A stretch of 64,000 nucleotides of DNA from Nitrospira sp. (GTDB taxonomy: Bacteria > Nitrospirota > Nitrospiria > Nitrospirales > UBA8639), in contig WTGX01000018.1 of the NCBI GenBank assembly GCA_011523385.1, forward strand, positions 33,591 through 97,590. The letters are read 5' to 3'. The notes beneath the pieces were generated by a model, which saw only the letters and a program-made list of their open reading frames with translations, did not search any database and was not told where the DNA came from. This document shows positions 9,004 through 18,569 of the stretch, piece after piece. Both the position numbers and the translations under genes were made by a program. Every line of letters begins with the position of its first letter. The first letter of the stretch is position 1.

Positions 9004-10002
9004 TTACGTTTCATGAGACGGGAGTGACGTCTCAGCAAACACTTTGACCATCCGTAATTGACGTTTTGGCGCATACGACGTCGATGGGGCCCATTTGCCG
9101 AGGGCCAGTAATCGCCCCATATCGTCTTTCACCCGAATCAACGTCTCGACGGAGGTCTCCCGATGATCCTCGGACCACAGGGCCGCGTCCGAAACGGGCG
9201 TCCCATTCAAGACATTCCCGACCATGGCGGGCTCAACGACCACGGCCGGAAGATCGGCCAACGCTTCGTCGAGACTCAGAAACACCCCCGGGTGCTCGAA
9301 CAGGTCATCGACACGTCCGATGTCATCAAGCGGCCACGCCTGGTCGAGGTGAAACGGTCCCACGCGACTGCGAGTCAATTGGCTCAGGTGCCCCCCCACA
9401 CCCAGCACCCGGCCGATATCCGCGCATAACGTGCGAATGTACGTGCCCTTGGAACAGCGAACCCGAAGCGTGACGCAGGGCAGGGACAACGTCCGGACCT
9501 CAATGTGATAAATGGTCACGGGGCGTGCCTGACGCTCAACGGTTTTGCCTGCACGAGCCGCTTTATACAGCGGTTGCCCCCCGATTTTGACCGCCGAATA
9601 CATAGGCGGTACCTGCTGCTGTTCACCGCAAAATTGCGCAACCGCCTCGTGAACGGTTTCGGGGCGGAGCCCGTGGACGGGACAATCCCGCACAATGGCC
9701 CCCGCGGCGTCTTGAGTCGTGGTCTCCTGTCCCAGACGCAAGACGGCCTCGTATTCCTTGTCCCAATGCAGAAGGAAGGCCGAGAGTCTCGTCCCTTTCC
9801 CCAGCAGGACGGGAAGCACGCCAGTGGCTTCGGGGTCCAAGGTCCCCGCATGCCCGACTTTACGAACTTGGAGAAGGCGGCGAACCTTGGCCACGACGTC
9901 GTGCGACGTCCACCCGGCAGGCTTCGAGACGTTCAGCACGCCGTGCGGCACAGCCGGCGTCACCCGACCAGGGGGCCGGCCATCAAGACATTCCGTCATC
10001 AT
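9004..10002 (-). CDS. truB: tRNA pseudouridine-55 synthase
   Basis: TruB makes pseudouridine 55 in the T-loop of tRNAs and also acts as a tRNA folding chaperone. The 332-residue protein has the catalytic motif [13 protein letters not shown] with the nucleophile Asp56, then YEAVLRLG and the [10 protein letters not shown] motif. A C-terminal PUA-like region extends beyond the core. The start is one of two adjacent ATGs (ATGATGA) that overlap the rbfA stop, so translation is coupled to rbfA. Confidence 0.96.
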   Translation of the reverse strand: MMTECLDGRPPGRVTPAVPHGVLNVSKPAGWTSHDVVAKVRRLLQVRKVGHAGTLDPEATGVLPVLLGKGTRLSAFLLHWDKEYEAVLRLGQETTTQDAAGAIVRDCPVHGLRPETVHEAVAQFCGEQQQVPPMYSAVKIGGQPLYKAARAGKTVERQARPVTIYHIEVRTLSLPCVTLRVRCSKGTYIRTLCADIGRVLGVGGHLSQLTRSRVGPFHLDQAWPLDDIGRVDDLFEHPGVFLSLDEALADLPAVVVEPAMVGNVLNGTPVSDAALWSEDHRETSVETLIRVKDDMGRLLALGKWAPSTSYAPKRQLRMVKVFAETSLPSHET

Positions 10003-10409
10003 GCCTGGCCTTCTTCCCCGGATTCACCCCAACCGTTCCCTTTACGCTCCGGTTCATCCCCAGGGAACACGGCATCAAGAAGCCGGTCGATCTTGTCCCC
10101 TCGTGAGCCGCTCGAGTCCAACCAGAATGACACTTCCGGCGTATAGCGCAACTCCAAGCGCCGGCCCAATTCCAACCGGATGAAGCCGGACGCATGGTCG
10201 AGAATCTTACGGGCGGTTTCCGCTTCGACGTGGTTCCCCAACAAGGACACGTAGACGTAAGCTTTCCGCAGATCGTTGTTCATCTCCACGTCGGTGACCG
10301 TCACAAACTTGAGCCGGGGATCCTTGCATTTTCTGGCAAGAATGTCCGCGACCTCCATCCTGACCTGATCGGCCACCCTGACCGATCGTTTATACCCCGG
10401 TTTCGACAC
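9999..10409 (-). CDS. rbfA: 30S ribosome-binding factor A
   Basis: RbfA is a small KH-fold factor that binds immature 30S subunits and helps 16S rRNA 5'-end maturation, mostly in the cold. The 136-residue product shows the N-terminal RVADQVRMEVADILARK helix and the DPRLKFVTVTDVEMNNDLRK core typical of the family. The C-terminus after LELRYTPEVSFWLD is a Gly/Glu-rich tail. The stop overlaps the truB start, and the gene follows the YlxP-like gene by 22 bases in the nusA-infB block. Confidence 0.96.
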   Translation of the reverse strand: MSKPGYKRSVRVADQVRMEVADILARKCKDPRLKFVTVTDVEMNNDLRKAYVYVSLLGNHVEAETARKILDHASGFIRLELGRRLELRYTPEVSFWLDSSGSRGDKIDRLLDAVFPGDEPERKGNGWGESGEEGQA

Positions 10410-10431
10410 GACACTCGCGCTTCTTCCCGCC

Positions 10432-10713
10432 CTACAAGAGTTCGATGCGAAAATCGAGTAACTCCAACGTCGGAGTGGCCTGAATCATATTCATCGCTTG
10501 ATCGAGAACCCGGTTCACGTGACTCGATTCATTTGCAATACAGGCAATGCCCAACACGGATCGTTGCCACAGATCATGATCGCCAAGTTCGGCCACCGAC
10601 ACTTTGAACGTCCTGCACAGACGTGCTTTGAGGCTGGATAGAATCTGACGCTTCGATTTCAGCGAATGCCCTTCGGGAAAATGCAATTCTATCCGACAAA
10701 CTCCGACCACCAT
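10432..10713 (-). CDS. YlxP-like protein (DUF503)
   Basis: This 93-residue protein belongs to the DUF503/YlxP family, which is almost always encoded between infB and rbfA. Recognisable parts are the N-terminal VCRIELHFPEGHSLKSKRQ and the central VSVAELGDHDLWQRSVLGI. The biochemical role is not settled; the genomic context and reports from Bacillus-type operons suggest ribosome assembly or RNA binding. It lies 54 bases after infB and 22 bases before rbfA, clearly in the same operon. Confidence 0.92.
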   Translation of the reverse strand: MVVGVCRIELHFPEGHSLKSKRQILSSLKARLCRTFKVSVAELGDHDLWQRSVLGIACIANESSHVNRVLDQAMNMIQATPTLELLDFRIELL

Positions 10714-10767
10714 CAGTTTTCAGCACGGCTCGCGATATCCATGACACAGGCCGACCATGCCACAGGA

Positions 10768-13320
10768 TTATAATTTAGCCGTCTCTTTATCAAAGACGTA
10801 CGCTTCAATCACGTCGCCGGCTTTAATGTCATTAAAATTTTCGATGCCGATCCCGCACTCATACCCTTGGTGCACTTCCCGGACGTCGTCTTTAAAGCGC
10901 CGCAACGAGCCCAATTTCCCTTCATAGACGACCGCGCTGTCACGCAACAAGCGAACGCCCTCACTCGCGCGGGCAATATGCCCATTCGTCACGTAACAGC
11001 CTGCGACCGAGCCGACTTTGGGGATCGAAAAGACCTGTCGAACCTCCGCGCGTCCCAATACGCGTTCCGTAAAGGTCGGCTCCAGCAAACCCTCGGCCGC
11101 GGCTTTGACGTCGGCGAGCGCATTGTAAATGATGGTATGGAGCCGGACTTCGACACCCTCGCGTTCAGCGAGCGCCGTGGCTTTAGGGTCTGGACGAATG
11201 TGAAAGCCAACTACCAGCGCCTTCGACGCGGACGCCAGCAACACGTCCGATTCGGTAATGCCTCCCACACCCCGATGAATAATCTGTACCTTGACGCTCT
11301 CGGAGGAGATTTTGGCGATGGATTCGCACAGGGCCCCGACCGACCCTTGCGCATCCGCTTTCACCAACACCGCCAGTTCTTTCCTCTCCGACTCTTGGCT
11401 GTGAGCAAACAGCGCGTCCAACGTGAGCCGGGCCGGGCCGGGCCCAAGCTCCGCCGTACGCCGCTTTTGATGCCGGGACTCGGCAATCTCCCGGGCCACC
11501 CGCTCATCTTTGACCACGACCAATTGATCGCCGGCCGCCGGTAACCCCAACAAACCGATCACCTCCACGGGAGTGGAGGGTCCGGCCTCACGCGCTTTCT
11601 TTCCGTCGTGCGACACCAGTGCCCGAACGCGACCGCTGGTCGCTCCCACCACGTACGCGGCTCCGACCTTCAACGTTCCGCTTTGGACCAGGACGGTGGC
11701 CACGGGACCACGACCTCGATCCAACTTGGCTTCCAACACGACTCCTTTCGTGGGCTGGGTGACGTCCGTCTTCAACTCCATGACCTCGGCTTGCAGCAAC
11801 AACATCTCCAATAACGCGTCCAATCCCTGTTTTTCCTTCGCCGACACTTCCACGTAGATCGTCTGTCCGCCCCAGGATTCGGGAACGAGCCCCTGTTCCG
11901 ACAGGCTCTGCTTGATTCGATCGGGATTGGCCCCGGGTTTGTCGATTTTGTTGACGGCCACCACGATGGGGACCCCGGCGGCCTGCGCATGATTTGCGGC
12001 TTCGAGGGTTTGCGGCATGACGCCGTCATCAGCGGCAACCACCAAAACCACGATATCGGTGACTTGCGCCCCGCGTGCCCTCATGGCCGTAAACGCTTCG
12101 TGACCGGGAGTATCCAGAAAGGTCACGCTTTTCTCACCTACCTGCACGGAATAGGCCCCGATATGTTGCGTGATGCCGCCTGCTTCCTGTTGCGTCACCT
12201 TGGTCTGACGAATCGCATCGAGCAACGACGTTTTCCCATGATCCACGTGCCCCATGATCGTGACCACCGGAGCCCGAGACGCAAATTGCGACTCGGTCGT
12301 CGGCTCAAGCATTTCTTCCAACAATGCCTCACCCTCTTTTTCCGTCTGAATCTCAACTTGAATCCCGAGTCCTTCGGCAATCAGCACACCGGCATCCAGA
12401 TTCATGGGTTGATTCAGCGTGAGGCCGATGCCCATTTCCATCAACTTGCGTATCACGTCCGCCGCCCGGATTCCCAAGTGTTCCGCAAACTCCTTTACCG
12501 TCATGCCCGATGAAAGTTTGACGGTCTTTCGTCTGGGTTTCGTGATTTCGGTCGGCGTGGCAGAAGGAATGTGTCGAGCGCGTTCTTCCCGTCTGAGGGT
12601 GGGAAGAGGACGAAGATCCTGCCAGCGAGCCGCGTCTTCATAGATCTCGGCAAAGAGGTCTTCATCACGCGGTTTCCCGGCTTTCCGACTCTTTTTGGGT
12701 TTCTCCTCTTCCTTGACCTTCTTGGGCTCATCAACCGTTTGTTGAGGTTGAGTTGTGGCCGGGTCGCCGGTCCCAACAGGCGAGACTTTGTCTTCGATTG
12801 ACGGGATAACGTCGGGGAGCGTCGCTTCGGCAGCCAAGGCCTGAGATATGGCTGCAACTTCGGGCGGCTCATCAATCACGCTCACCGGTTCCGGGGTTTC
12901 GCTCCTGGAAATCACGGAGCTGATGCCGTCTCCAGGAGACACTTCTTCTGCCACGGTGTCGAGGTCGGAAGGAGGGGGAATTTCTGTTTTTCGTCGCTTG
13001 ATTAAAATGTGTTTTTTCTCAGGCTTACGAACCTCCTCTTCCGCAGCCTTTTCCTTTTCCCGAGCGGCTTGGCTACGTGCCTTGGCTGGTGAAGTCGCCG
13101 GTTTTTTTGCGGTTTTGCCCGGTTTGTACGATCCGGTTGCCTTCTTCCGCACAGGTGTCTGCCGGTCCGCCTTACCCGAAAGCGCTTTCAAGGCTTTCTG
13201 GAGGTCCTCCTCACTCAAGGCATTGCTATGGGAGGAGACCGCAATTCCCAGTTTGCCCAGTTCGGCAATCAGGGCCTTGCTTTCCTTGCCCAGCTTTTTG
13301 GCTAATTCATAGACTCGCAT
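10768..13320 (-). CDS. infB: Translation initiation factor IF-2
   Basis: IF-2 is the GTPase that brings fMet-tRNA to the 30S start codon and promotes subunit joining. The 850-residue protein starts with an IF2-N module ([20 protein letters not shown]). A long Lys/Glu/Pro-rich, probably disordered linker follows, then a second N-terminal module near residues 270-330. The G domain has G1 GHVDHGKT (357-364), DTPGHE (403-408) and NKID. Domain II and the C-terminal initiator-tRNA domain follow. The start codon lies 14 bases inside nusA, so the two are translationally coupled. Confidence 0.98.
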   Translation of the reverse strand: MRVYELAKKLGKESKALIAELGKLGIAVSSHSNALSEEDLQKALKALSGKADRQTPVRKKATGSYKPGKTAKKPATSPAKARSQAAREKEKAAEEEVRKPEKKHILIKRRKTEIPPPSDLDTVAEEVSPGDGISSVISRSETPEPVSVIDEPPEVAAISQALAAEATLPDVIPSIEDKVSPVGTGDPATTQPQQTVDEPKKVKEEEKPKKSRKAGKPRDEDLFAEIYEDAARWQDLRPLPTLRREERARHIPSATPTEITKPRRKTVKLSSGMTVKEFAEHLGIRAADVIRKLMEMGIGLTLNQPMNLDAGVLIAEGLGIQVEIQTEKEGEALLEEMLEPTTESQFASRAPVVTIMGHVDHGKTSLLDAIRQTKVTQQEAGGITQHIGAYSVQVGEKSVTFLDTPGHEAFTAMRARGAQVTDIVVLVVAADDGVMPQTLEAANHAQAAGVPIVVAVNKIDKPGANPDRIKQSLSEQGLVPESWGGQTIYVEVSAKEKQGLDALLEMLLLQAEVMELKTDVTQPTKGVVLEAKLDRGRGPVATVLVQSGTLKVGAAYVVGATSGRVRALVSHDGKKAREAGPSTPVEVIGLLGLPAAGDQLVVVKDERVAREIAESRHQKRRTAELGPGPARLTLDALFAHSQESERKELAVLVKADAQGSVGALCESIAKISSESVKVQIIHRGVGGITESDVLLASASKALVVGFHIRPDPKATALAEREGVEVRLHTIIYNALADVKAAAEGLLEPTFTERVLGRAEVRQVFSIPKVGSVAGCYVTNGHIARASEGVRLLRDSAVVYEGKLGSLRRFKDDVREVHQGYECGIGIENFNDIKAGDVIEAYVFDKETAKL

Positions 13321-14542
13321 TGTGATTCGTTACGGACGCCTCCCCGGATTCAACCGTCTCTCCGGACGCCACCTCGAACTCTTCACCCGTTTCCCCGTCA
13401 CCCGCCATGGTCGACGACGGCTTTTCAGCGCCGGTCTCTTGTTCCAGTTGCGCCGCGGTTTCCTCGGCCAAGGCGGCTTTGATTTCCCGTTCCCGCTCGA
13501 GTTTTTCCTTTTCATACTCGCTGACGCTGATGATGTCGATTTTCCATCCGGTCAATTTGGCGGCGAGACGGACGTTTTGCCCGTTTTTGCCGATGGCCAG
13601 GGACAATTGCGAATCCGCCACCACGACCAAGGCCGCCTTTTTCTCCTCGTCGATGCCGACTTTCTCGATGGAAGCGGGATTCAACGCTTCGCCGATAAAC
13701 ACGCGGGGGTCCGTGGTCCACGGGATAATGTCGATCTTTTCTCCCTTGAGTTCCCGCACAATGGCCTGAACGCGGGAACCCTTAATTCCCACACAGGCGC
13801 CGACCGGATCAACGGCTTTATCCCTGGAGAACACCGCGATTTTGGTCCGATCCCCGGGTTCGCGCACGACCCCTTTAATTTCCAGAATTTTTTCCGTGAC
13901 CTCCGGCACCTCCAATTGAAAGAGTTTGACCACGAACTGCGGATGGGCACGGGACAGGACGACCTGGACGTCTTTCGGGGTCCGGCGCACTTCCAGCAAC
14001 AACGCCCGAACCCGGTCGCCTCGCCGGTGGACCTCACGGGGAATTTGCTCATGGACGGGTAGCACCGCCTCGGTCTTACCGATTTCCACCAGGTAATTCC
14101 GGCGCTCCTGTCCAAGGATGATGCCGTGCACCAACTCTCCCTCTCGTTTCGAATATTCCCGCTCGACCGCCTCCCACGTGGCTTCCCGGACCTTTTGACA
14201 AATCACCTGTTTTGCGGCCTGCGCCGCGATCCGCCCGAATTCCTCGACGTCGATGAGCGAGCCGATCTCATCGCCCAATTCAGCTTCTCCATCAATGGCC
14301 CGCGCCTCATCCAAGGAAATCTGAGCATTCGCATCGGTAATCTGGTCCGCAATGGTCTTCAAGGACACGATGGAAATCTCTCCGGTTTCCGGATCAATTT
14401 GAACCTGAATATTCTCGTTGTTGCCGTACCGTTTCTTTGCCGCAGTCAGCAGCGCAGATTCCACGGCCGCAAGCACCCGATGTTTATCAATACCTTTTTC
14501 ACGTCCCACCTGTTCGATGACTGCCATCAGTTCACGCTTCAT
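13307..14542 (-). CDS. nusA: Transcription termination/antitermination factor NusA
   Basis: NusA binds RNA polymerase and modulates pausing, termination and antitermination. The 411 residues contain the N-terminal polymerase-binding domain, an S1 domain (LVHGIILGQERRNYLVEIG), and two KH domains with VGACVGIKGSRVQAIV and LSLAIGKNGQNVRLAA. The protein ends in a short acidic Glu/Ser-rich tail rather than the two acidic repeat domains found in E. coli NusA, which is usual outside Proteobacteria. It overlaps infB by 14 bases and follows rimP by 63 bases. Confidence 0.97.
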   Translation of the reverse strand: MKRELMAVIEQVGREKGIDKHRVLAAVESALLTAAKKRYGNNENIQVQIDPETGEISIVSLKTIADQITDANAQISLDEARAIDGEAELGDEIGSLIDVEEFGRIAAQAAKQVICQKVREATWEAVEREYSKREGELVHGIILGQERRNYLVEIGKTEAVLPVHEQIPREVHRRGDRVRALLLEVRRTPKDVQVVLSRAHPQFVVKLFQLEVPEVTEKILEIKGVVREPGDRTKIAVFSRDKAVDPVGACVGIKGSRVQAIVRELKGEKIDIIPWTTDPRVFIGEALNPASIEKVGIDEEKKAALVVVADSQLSLAIGKNGQNVRLAAKLTGWKIDIISVSEYEKEKLEREREIKAALAEETAAQLEQETGAEKPSSTMAGDGETGEEFEVASGETVESGEASVTNHNASL

Positions 14543-14605
14543 AACCGCCCCTCTTCGTGCCGACCCGTAATCGGCATGGACCCGACCACGTCTTTGCTTC
14601 CTCCG

Positions 14606-15079
14606 CTACCATTCAATGTCACGTTTGGCTTGAGCAATGGCCTCCCACTCAAGGACCACCCGCCGATGCGTTCGTGATTTTCGCACCGGCACCTGCAACG
14701 TGACCCCTCGGTCATCGACCTCCGCCAACTGCCCGACAAACGTCCCTTTCCCCTGAACGGGGGCATGGACTTTGACGCGAATGTTCCGTCCAACCGCCTC
14801 GTCATAGTCCTTTCGCTGTTTCAGCGGACGATCGAGACCCGGAGATGACACCTCGAGACGATAGGCGTGCGGAACCGGATCGGCCACGTCAAGCGCTCGC
14901 CCGAGCGAATGGTGAAACTGTTCACAATCCTGAATCCCGACGCCTCCCTCTTTCTCCACGAACACCCGCACGATGGTCTTGGCTCCCTTGCCGTGACACT
15001 CGACGTCGACAATGTCAAGGCGGAGGGCCTTGGCAATCGGCTCGGCGATACGCTGGACTTGGCTCTCCAGCCCGTTCAT
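14606..15079 (-). CDS. rimP: Ribosome maturation factor RimP
   Basis: RimP assists early 30S assembly. The 157-residue protein has the N-terminal domain with LDIVDVECHGKGAKTIVRVF and the diagnostic motif RLEVSSPGLDRPLK, followed by a C-terminal SH3-like domain. It is the first gene of the rimP-nusA-infB-ylxP-rbfA-truB series. The gap before it holds the terminator of the tRNA-Lys gene, so this operon must have its own promoter in 15080-15126, although I see no strong consensus there. Confidence 0.95.
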   Translation of the reverse strand: MNGLESQVQRIAEPIAKALRLDIVDVECHGKGAKTIVRVFVEKEGGVGIQDCEQFHHSLGRALDVADPVPHAYRLEVSSPGLDRPLKQRKDYDEAVGRNIRVKVHAPVQGKGTFVGQLAEVDDRGVTLQVPVRKSRTHRRVVLEWEAIAQAKRDIEW

Positions 15080-15126
15080 ATCCGCAATTCCACGTCTTCC
15101 GGAATGATCTTGGAGAACAGCAGTGC

Positions 15127-15155
15127 AAAAAAAAGTGGGCTTCCGCCCACTTTAC
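15127..15155 (-). terminator. Intrinsic terminator of the tRNA-Lys gene
   Basis: An 8-bp stem (15133-15140 with 15145-15152) closes a four-base loop. On the minus strand it is followed by a run of eight T (15127-15134 read in reverse, sharing two bases with the stem). It sits downstream of tRNA-Lys and just upstream of rimP, so it separates the two transcripts. Confidence 0.85.
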
Positions 15156-15299
15156 TGTCAAGACCTTAGCATTTCTCTCTTACCGAAGGCAAGCCACAGC
15201 CCCTTCCCTCAGGAACAAGCCCTTTCCTTCGGCCTACGCCCGTCCAGCCTCTGAAGGGCACGAAAATATTCTCGCTGGACTCTCGTCACAGATTGATAA

Positions 15300-15375
15300 T
15301 GGTGAGCCGCCTCGGGCTCGAACCGAGGGCCCTCGCCTTAAAAGGGCGATGCTCTGCCAACTGAGCTAGCGGCTC
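15300..15375 (-). tRNA. tRNA-Lys (anticodon TTT), CCA encoded
   Basis: On the minus strand a complete cloverleaf can be drawn. The acceptor stem is GAGCCGC/GCGGCTC with discriminator A and an encoded CCA end at 15300-15302. The D-arm contains TAGCTCAGTTGGCAGAGC. The anticodon stem TCGCC/GGCGA carries loop CTTTTAA (anticodon TTT). The T-loop TTCGAGC lies in a CCTCG/CGAGG stem. The anticodon and the Lys-type body give lysine. The gene appears monocistronic, with a promoter at 15387-15415 and a terminator at 15127-15155. Confidence 0.96.
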
Positions 15376-15386
15376 ACTTGCACCGG

Positions 15387-15415
15387 ATGCTAACAACCGT
15401 TCCCGGGGTTGTCAA
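15387..15415 (-). promoter_or_regulatory. Consensus sigma-70 promoter of tRNA-Lys
   Basis: On the minus strand TTGACA (15410-15415) and TAGCAT (15387-15392) are separated by exactly 17 bases. The -10 box ends about 12 bases before the mature 5' end of tRNA-Lys, which leaves only a short leader for RNase P to remove. Confidence 0.82.
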
Positions 15416-15456
15416 ACGCCGGAGCTTTCACGGGCTCTACCATAGGGCCGTGATTG

Positions 15457-16785
15457 TCAGGCACTGATTTTGGAAAGTTTGCGCCGGGGGCGCGTCTGCG
15501 TCATGGGGTTCTTCAGCATGATCGTGTGTTCCCGATGAGAACCCGTTGAAACGATGTCGATCGGGCACGACGTGAGGGCCTCAATGCGCTTCATATACCG
15601 CTTGGCCTCAACCGGCAAAGCCTTATAGGACGTCGCGCCGGTCGTCGTCCCTCTCCATCCCGGGAACACTTCATATACGGGTTCGCACTGCGCGAGGATG
15701 CGCGAGTCGATGGGCATCTCGCGATACAGTTTGCCCTGATGACGATATCCGACCGCAATTTTGAGTTCTGGCGCCCCATCCAACACGTCCAGTTTCGTCA
15801 CCGCCAGCGACGTGCAGCCGTTTACCCGAACTGCGTAGCGCAACAGCACCGCGTCCAACCATCCACACCGGCGGGCCCTGCCCGTGGTGGCGCCGAATTC
15901 CTGCCCGCGCTCCTGTAACCCACTGCCCACGTCATCGGACAACTCCGTGGGAAACGGCCCGCTGCCTACACGCGTGGTATAGGCTTTGGTGACGCCCAGC
16001 ACCGCGTCGATTCTTGTCGGACCCACTCCTCCTCCGGTACATGCGCCACCGGCACAAGCATTGGAAGACGTCACAAAAGGATACGTCCCCAGATCCACGT
16101 CCAGGTGCGTCCCTTGGGCCCCTTCAAAGAGCACGTGCCGGCCGCTTTCCATGGCCTTGTGAATCAACAAGGAATCATCCGTCATGTAAGGAGCCAATCG
16201 TCGGGCATAGGTCAGATATTCTTCACAAATCCGGTCGGCCTGAAACACGCGCACGCTGTAGACGTGCCGGAGAAAACTGTTGATTTCGGCCAAACTCCGT
16301 TCCACTTTGTCCCGAAACCCTTCGGGATCGAGCAGGTCTCCCATCCGAATCCCGATACGCGCCATTTTGTCCACGTAGGCCGGGCCGATTCCTTTGCCGG
16401 TGGTCCCGATCCGGCGAGCGCCTTTGGCCTTTTCCGCGGCTTTGTCGATGGCTTTATGATACGGCATGATCAGATGCGCGCGCTGGCTGATGGCAAAATT
16501 CCTTCCCACCTTGATATCCTGAGCCGCTAATTGATCGAGTTCTTCAATCAAGGCCTTGGGGTCGATCACCACTCCGTTGCTTAAGACGCACTGTTTTCCC
16601 CTGGAGAGGATTCCGGATGGAATCAAGTGAAATACGAACGTGCCTTTCTTCGTGACGACCGTGTGTCCGGCATTAGAGCCGCCCTGGAAGCGCACGATGA
16701 GATCCGCCTCCCGGGCCAGGATATCGACGATTTTTCCCTTGCCTTCATCCCCCCACTGGGAGCCAATGACCACCAAATTTCCCAT
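15457..16785 (-). CDS. purA: Adenylosuccinate synthetase
   Basis: PurA joins IMP and aspartate with GTP to form adenylosuccinate, the first committed step to AMP. I place the start at the ATG at 16785, which gives MGNLVVIGSQWGDEGKGK, the family's N-terminal signature with the catalytic Asp and GDEGKGK loop. An AAAAGG site lies eight bases upstream. A longer frame to 16854 would read through the leader and is rejected. Other landmarks are GTTGKGIGPAYVDK and the TTTGATSY segment. The 442-residue length is close to the family norm. The strong promoter and hairpin leader upstream suggest monocistronic, attenuated expression. Confidence 0.96.
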   Translation of the reverse strand: MGNLVVIGSQWGDEGKGKIVDILAREADLIVRFQGGSNAGHTVVTKKGTFVFHLIPSGILSRGKQCVLSNGVVIDPKALIEELDQLAAQDIKVGRNFAISQRAHLIMPYHKAIDKAAEKAKGARRIGTTGKGIGPAYVDKMARIGIRMGDLLDPEGFRDKVERSLAEINSFLRHVYSVRVFQADRICEEYLTYARRLAPYMTDDSLLIHKAMESGRHVLFEGAQGTHLDVDLGTYPFVTSSNACAGGACTGGGVGPTRIDAVLGVTKAYTTRVGSGPFPTELSDDVGSGLQERGQEFGATTGRARRCGWLDAVLLRYAVRVNGCTSLAVTKLDVLDGAPELKIAVGYRHQGKLYREMPIDSRILAQCEPVYEVFPGWRGTTTGATSYKALPVEAKRYMKRIEALTSCPIDIVSTGSHREHTIMLKNPMTQTRPRRKLSKISA

Positions 16786-16814
16786 GTGTCCAGCCTTTTC
16801 CGGAAAATAGTCAC

Positions 16815-16849
16815 AAAAAAAGGGCCCGGCCAACCTGATGCCAGAGCCC
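16815..16849 (-). promoter_or_regulatory. Attenuator-like hairpin with U7 tract in the purA leader
   Basis: Minus-strand transcription from the predicted start near 16851 would at once produce GGGCTC, then a spacer, then GGGCCC pairing with it (one G-U), followed by seven U. The layout is that of an intrinsic terminator lying between the promoter and the purA start codon. No alternative antiterminator stem or ligand pocket was worked out. Confidence 0.5.
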
Positions 16850-16857
16850 ATCAAATG

Positions 16858-16886
16858 ATCCTAGGCCCCCTCTTATTATTTGTCAA
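16858..16886 (-). promoter_or_regulatory. Consensus sigma-70 promoter of purA
   Basis: On the minus strand TTGACA (16881-16886) and TAGGAT (16858-16863) stand 17 bases apart, giving a leader of about 65 bases before the purA ATG. The rest of the 16887-17083 gap holds no gene that I can recognise. Confidence 0.8.
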
Positions 16887-17083
16887 TAGTGTGTAGGGGC
16901 ACACCGCTCCCCGATAGATGCCTGCGGACCACTGCGGGGACAAACGTCGAGGACGGGCTTCAGCACTCGGGTGGGTGGGTAACGTTGAGAGTGACGTGAA
17001 CGAACGTAAGACCGAATTGACGCTCAACTCTTCGATGAAGCCTGGACCACGGCCACTGTCAACGCATGTGTGAACACAGCCAC

Positions 17084-18325
17084 TCACAGCACTTTCGACC
17101 ATGGTGCTGCGAGCACGTCAGGCGTGAGCCATTCGAGCGTGTTTCCCGTATGCAGCAAAAGCCCTGCCCGGGCCTTGTTCCCGTATTCTGCACGGAAGGT
17201 GCGCAAGTGTGCCGCGTCGCCGAGGCGAGGGTGGCCCGTCGCCTTGATCTCGACTGGCAGCAGACGGCCACCCGCCTCGATCACGAAATCCACTTCCTCA
17301 CCGACCGTCGTGCGCCAGTAGAACACCTCGACACGGTCGAGGCTGGCGTCGCGCCATGCCAGCAGGTCGTGGAGCACGAGGTTCTCGAGATGCACACCTC
17401 CGGGCCCGGCGTCCCCCGCGAGATGCCGTGCCACTCCGGTGTCGCCCCAATAGAGCTTTGGCGACTTGATAAGCCGCTTAGTGCGGTTCACGGCGTAGGC
17501 GGGCAGCCGCACCAGGAGGTGAGACGTCTCCAGGAGGTTGAGGTAGCGACGCACCGTTGGTTGCGGCAATGCGACATCACGGCTCAGGTCCGTCTGGTTG
17601 ACAAGCCCGCCGAGCCGCAGACAGGCGGCTTGCATCAGGCGGCGGAAATCAGGCAGCGCGGCAATCGCAGAAATCTCCTGCAAGTCGCGCTCGAGGTAGG
17701 TGCGCACGTAGCCGTCAAACCAGATGACACGTTCCGCGGCCGTTTTCAGGTGAACGGCTGGAACCGGAAAACCACCACGCCCAGCCAGCACCCGCCAGTC
17801 TTCCTGCTGATCAGGCTGCATGGCCACGAGGTCAAGCCAGTCCCGGTCACGCGTTCCGAGCAACTCCTCCCACAAGCCACAACACCCGTGTCCTCGCTGC
17901 TCGCGCAGAGTCATCGGCCACAAGGTCAGGTAACTCGCACGCCCTGCGAGCGACTCAGAAACCCGGTGCATGAGGAGTAGGTTGGCCGAGCCGGTGAGCA
18001 GAAACCGGCCCGGCCGACGACGTCGGTCGATCTCGCGCTTCACGGCGTGCAGCACGTCCGGTTCACGCTGCACTTCGTCCAGTGTCACCGGCCGCTCGCC
18101 GCCCACGAGCGCCTCCGGGTCTCGGCGGACCACATCGAGCGCGTCGAAATCATCCAGAGAGATGTAGCGCCGCCCGCCCGGGGTAAGGTCCTGGACCAGG
18201 GTGCTCTTGCCGGTCTGTCGGGCACCCGTCACCACCACCGCGGGCATGACACGTAAGCGGTCCTGGAGACTGCGCGAGACCAAACGGGGAAGCGTATTAT
18301 TATTCACGCTGTGGATGATAATCAT
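17084..18325 (-). CDS. AAA-type ATPase with DUF4143 (archaeal-type ATPase family)
   Basis: This 413-residue protein has the layout of the widespread AAA_14/DUF4143 proteins: an N-terminal P-loop GARQTGKST (residues 34-42), YISLDDFDALD, the Walker B-like RFLLTGSANLLLM, a central winged-helix-like segment (DVALPQPTVRRYLNLLE), and a C-terminal nuclease-like domain with VDFVIEAGGRLLPVEIKA. The last segment resembles a PD-(D/E)xK core. The cellular role of the family is unknown. The ATG at 18325 lies inside a long palindrome; GTG at 18307 is an alternative start. Neighbouring genes do not share its strand or function, so it behaves as an accessory single-gene unit. Confidence 0.85.
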   Translation of the reverse strand: MIIIHSVNNNTLPRLVSRSLQDRLRVMPAVVVTGARQTGKSTLVQDLTPGGRRYISLDDFDALDVVRRDPEALVGGERPVTLDEVQREPDVLHAVKREIDRRRRPGRFLLTGSANLLLMHRVSESLAGRASYLTLWPMTLREQRGHGCCGLWEELLGTRDRDWLDLVAMQPDQQEDWRVLAGRGGFPVPAVHLKTAAERVIWFDGYVRTYLERDLQEISAIAALPDFRRLMQAACLRLGGLVNQTDLSRDVALPQPTVRRYLNLLETSHLLVRLPAYAVNRTKRLIKSPKLYWGDTGVARHLAGDAGPGGVHLENLVLHDLLAWRDASLDRVEVFYWRTTVGEEVDFVIEAGGRLLPVEIKATGHPRLGDAAHLRTFRAEYGNKARAGLLLHTGNTLEWLTPDVLAAPWSKVL

Positions 18326-18338
18326 TCACATCGTGAAT
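18302..18338. promoter_or_regulatory. 37-bp imperfect palindrome covering the DUF4143 start codon
   Basis: Around the central base 18320, the two 18-base arms pair with only two mismatches. The outer halves are TTCACG and CGTGAA and the inner core is ATGAT-A-ATCAT. The ATG of the ATPase gene (18323-18325) is part of the inner core. The size and symmetry fit a DNA-binding dimer operator or an mRNA hairpin that hides the start codon. Confidence 0.75.
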
Positions 18339-18569
18339 TGCAAGAGAAGGCACTTCTGGAAGGCCGTATTATACGCACCAGGGAAAAGCGCATAAGATTG
18401 TCGGGTTACGTCTTCGGCTAACTCGACCTATGGTCTTGACGAATTCAGAAATTGAAGCCATTTCATTAAGAATCAAAAATGCACCCAACAAAAAGACAAA
18501 CACCAGTGTGCAATCCTTAAACACCCTAATATATTATCAATATATTGCTCTTAAACGCAGGAGGTTGAC

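Noticed and set aside
17066..17980. A 304-codon plus-strand frame opposite the DUF4143 ATPase.
   Set aside because: The ATPase frame has the P-loop and family layout; the opposite frame is low-complexity.
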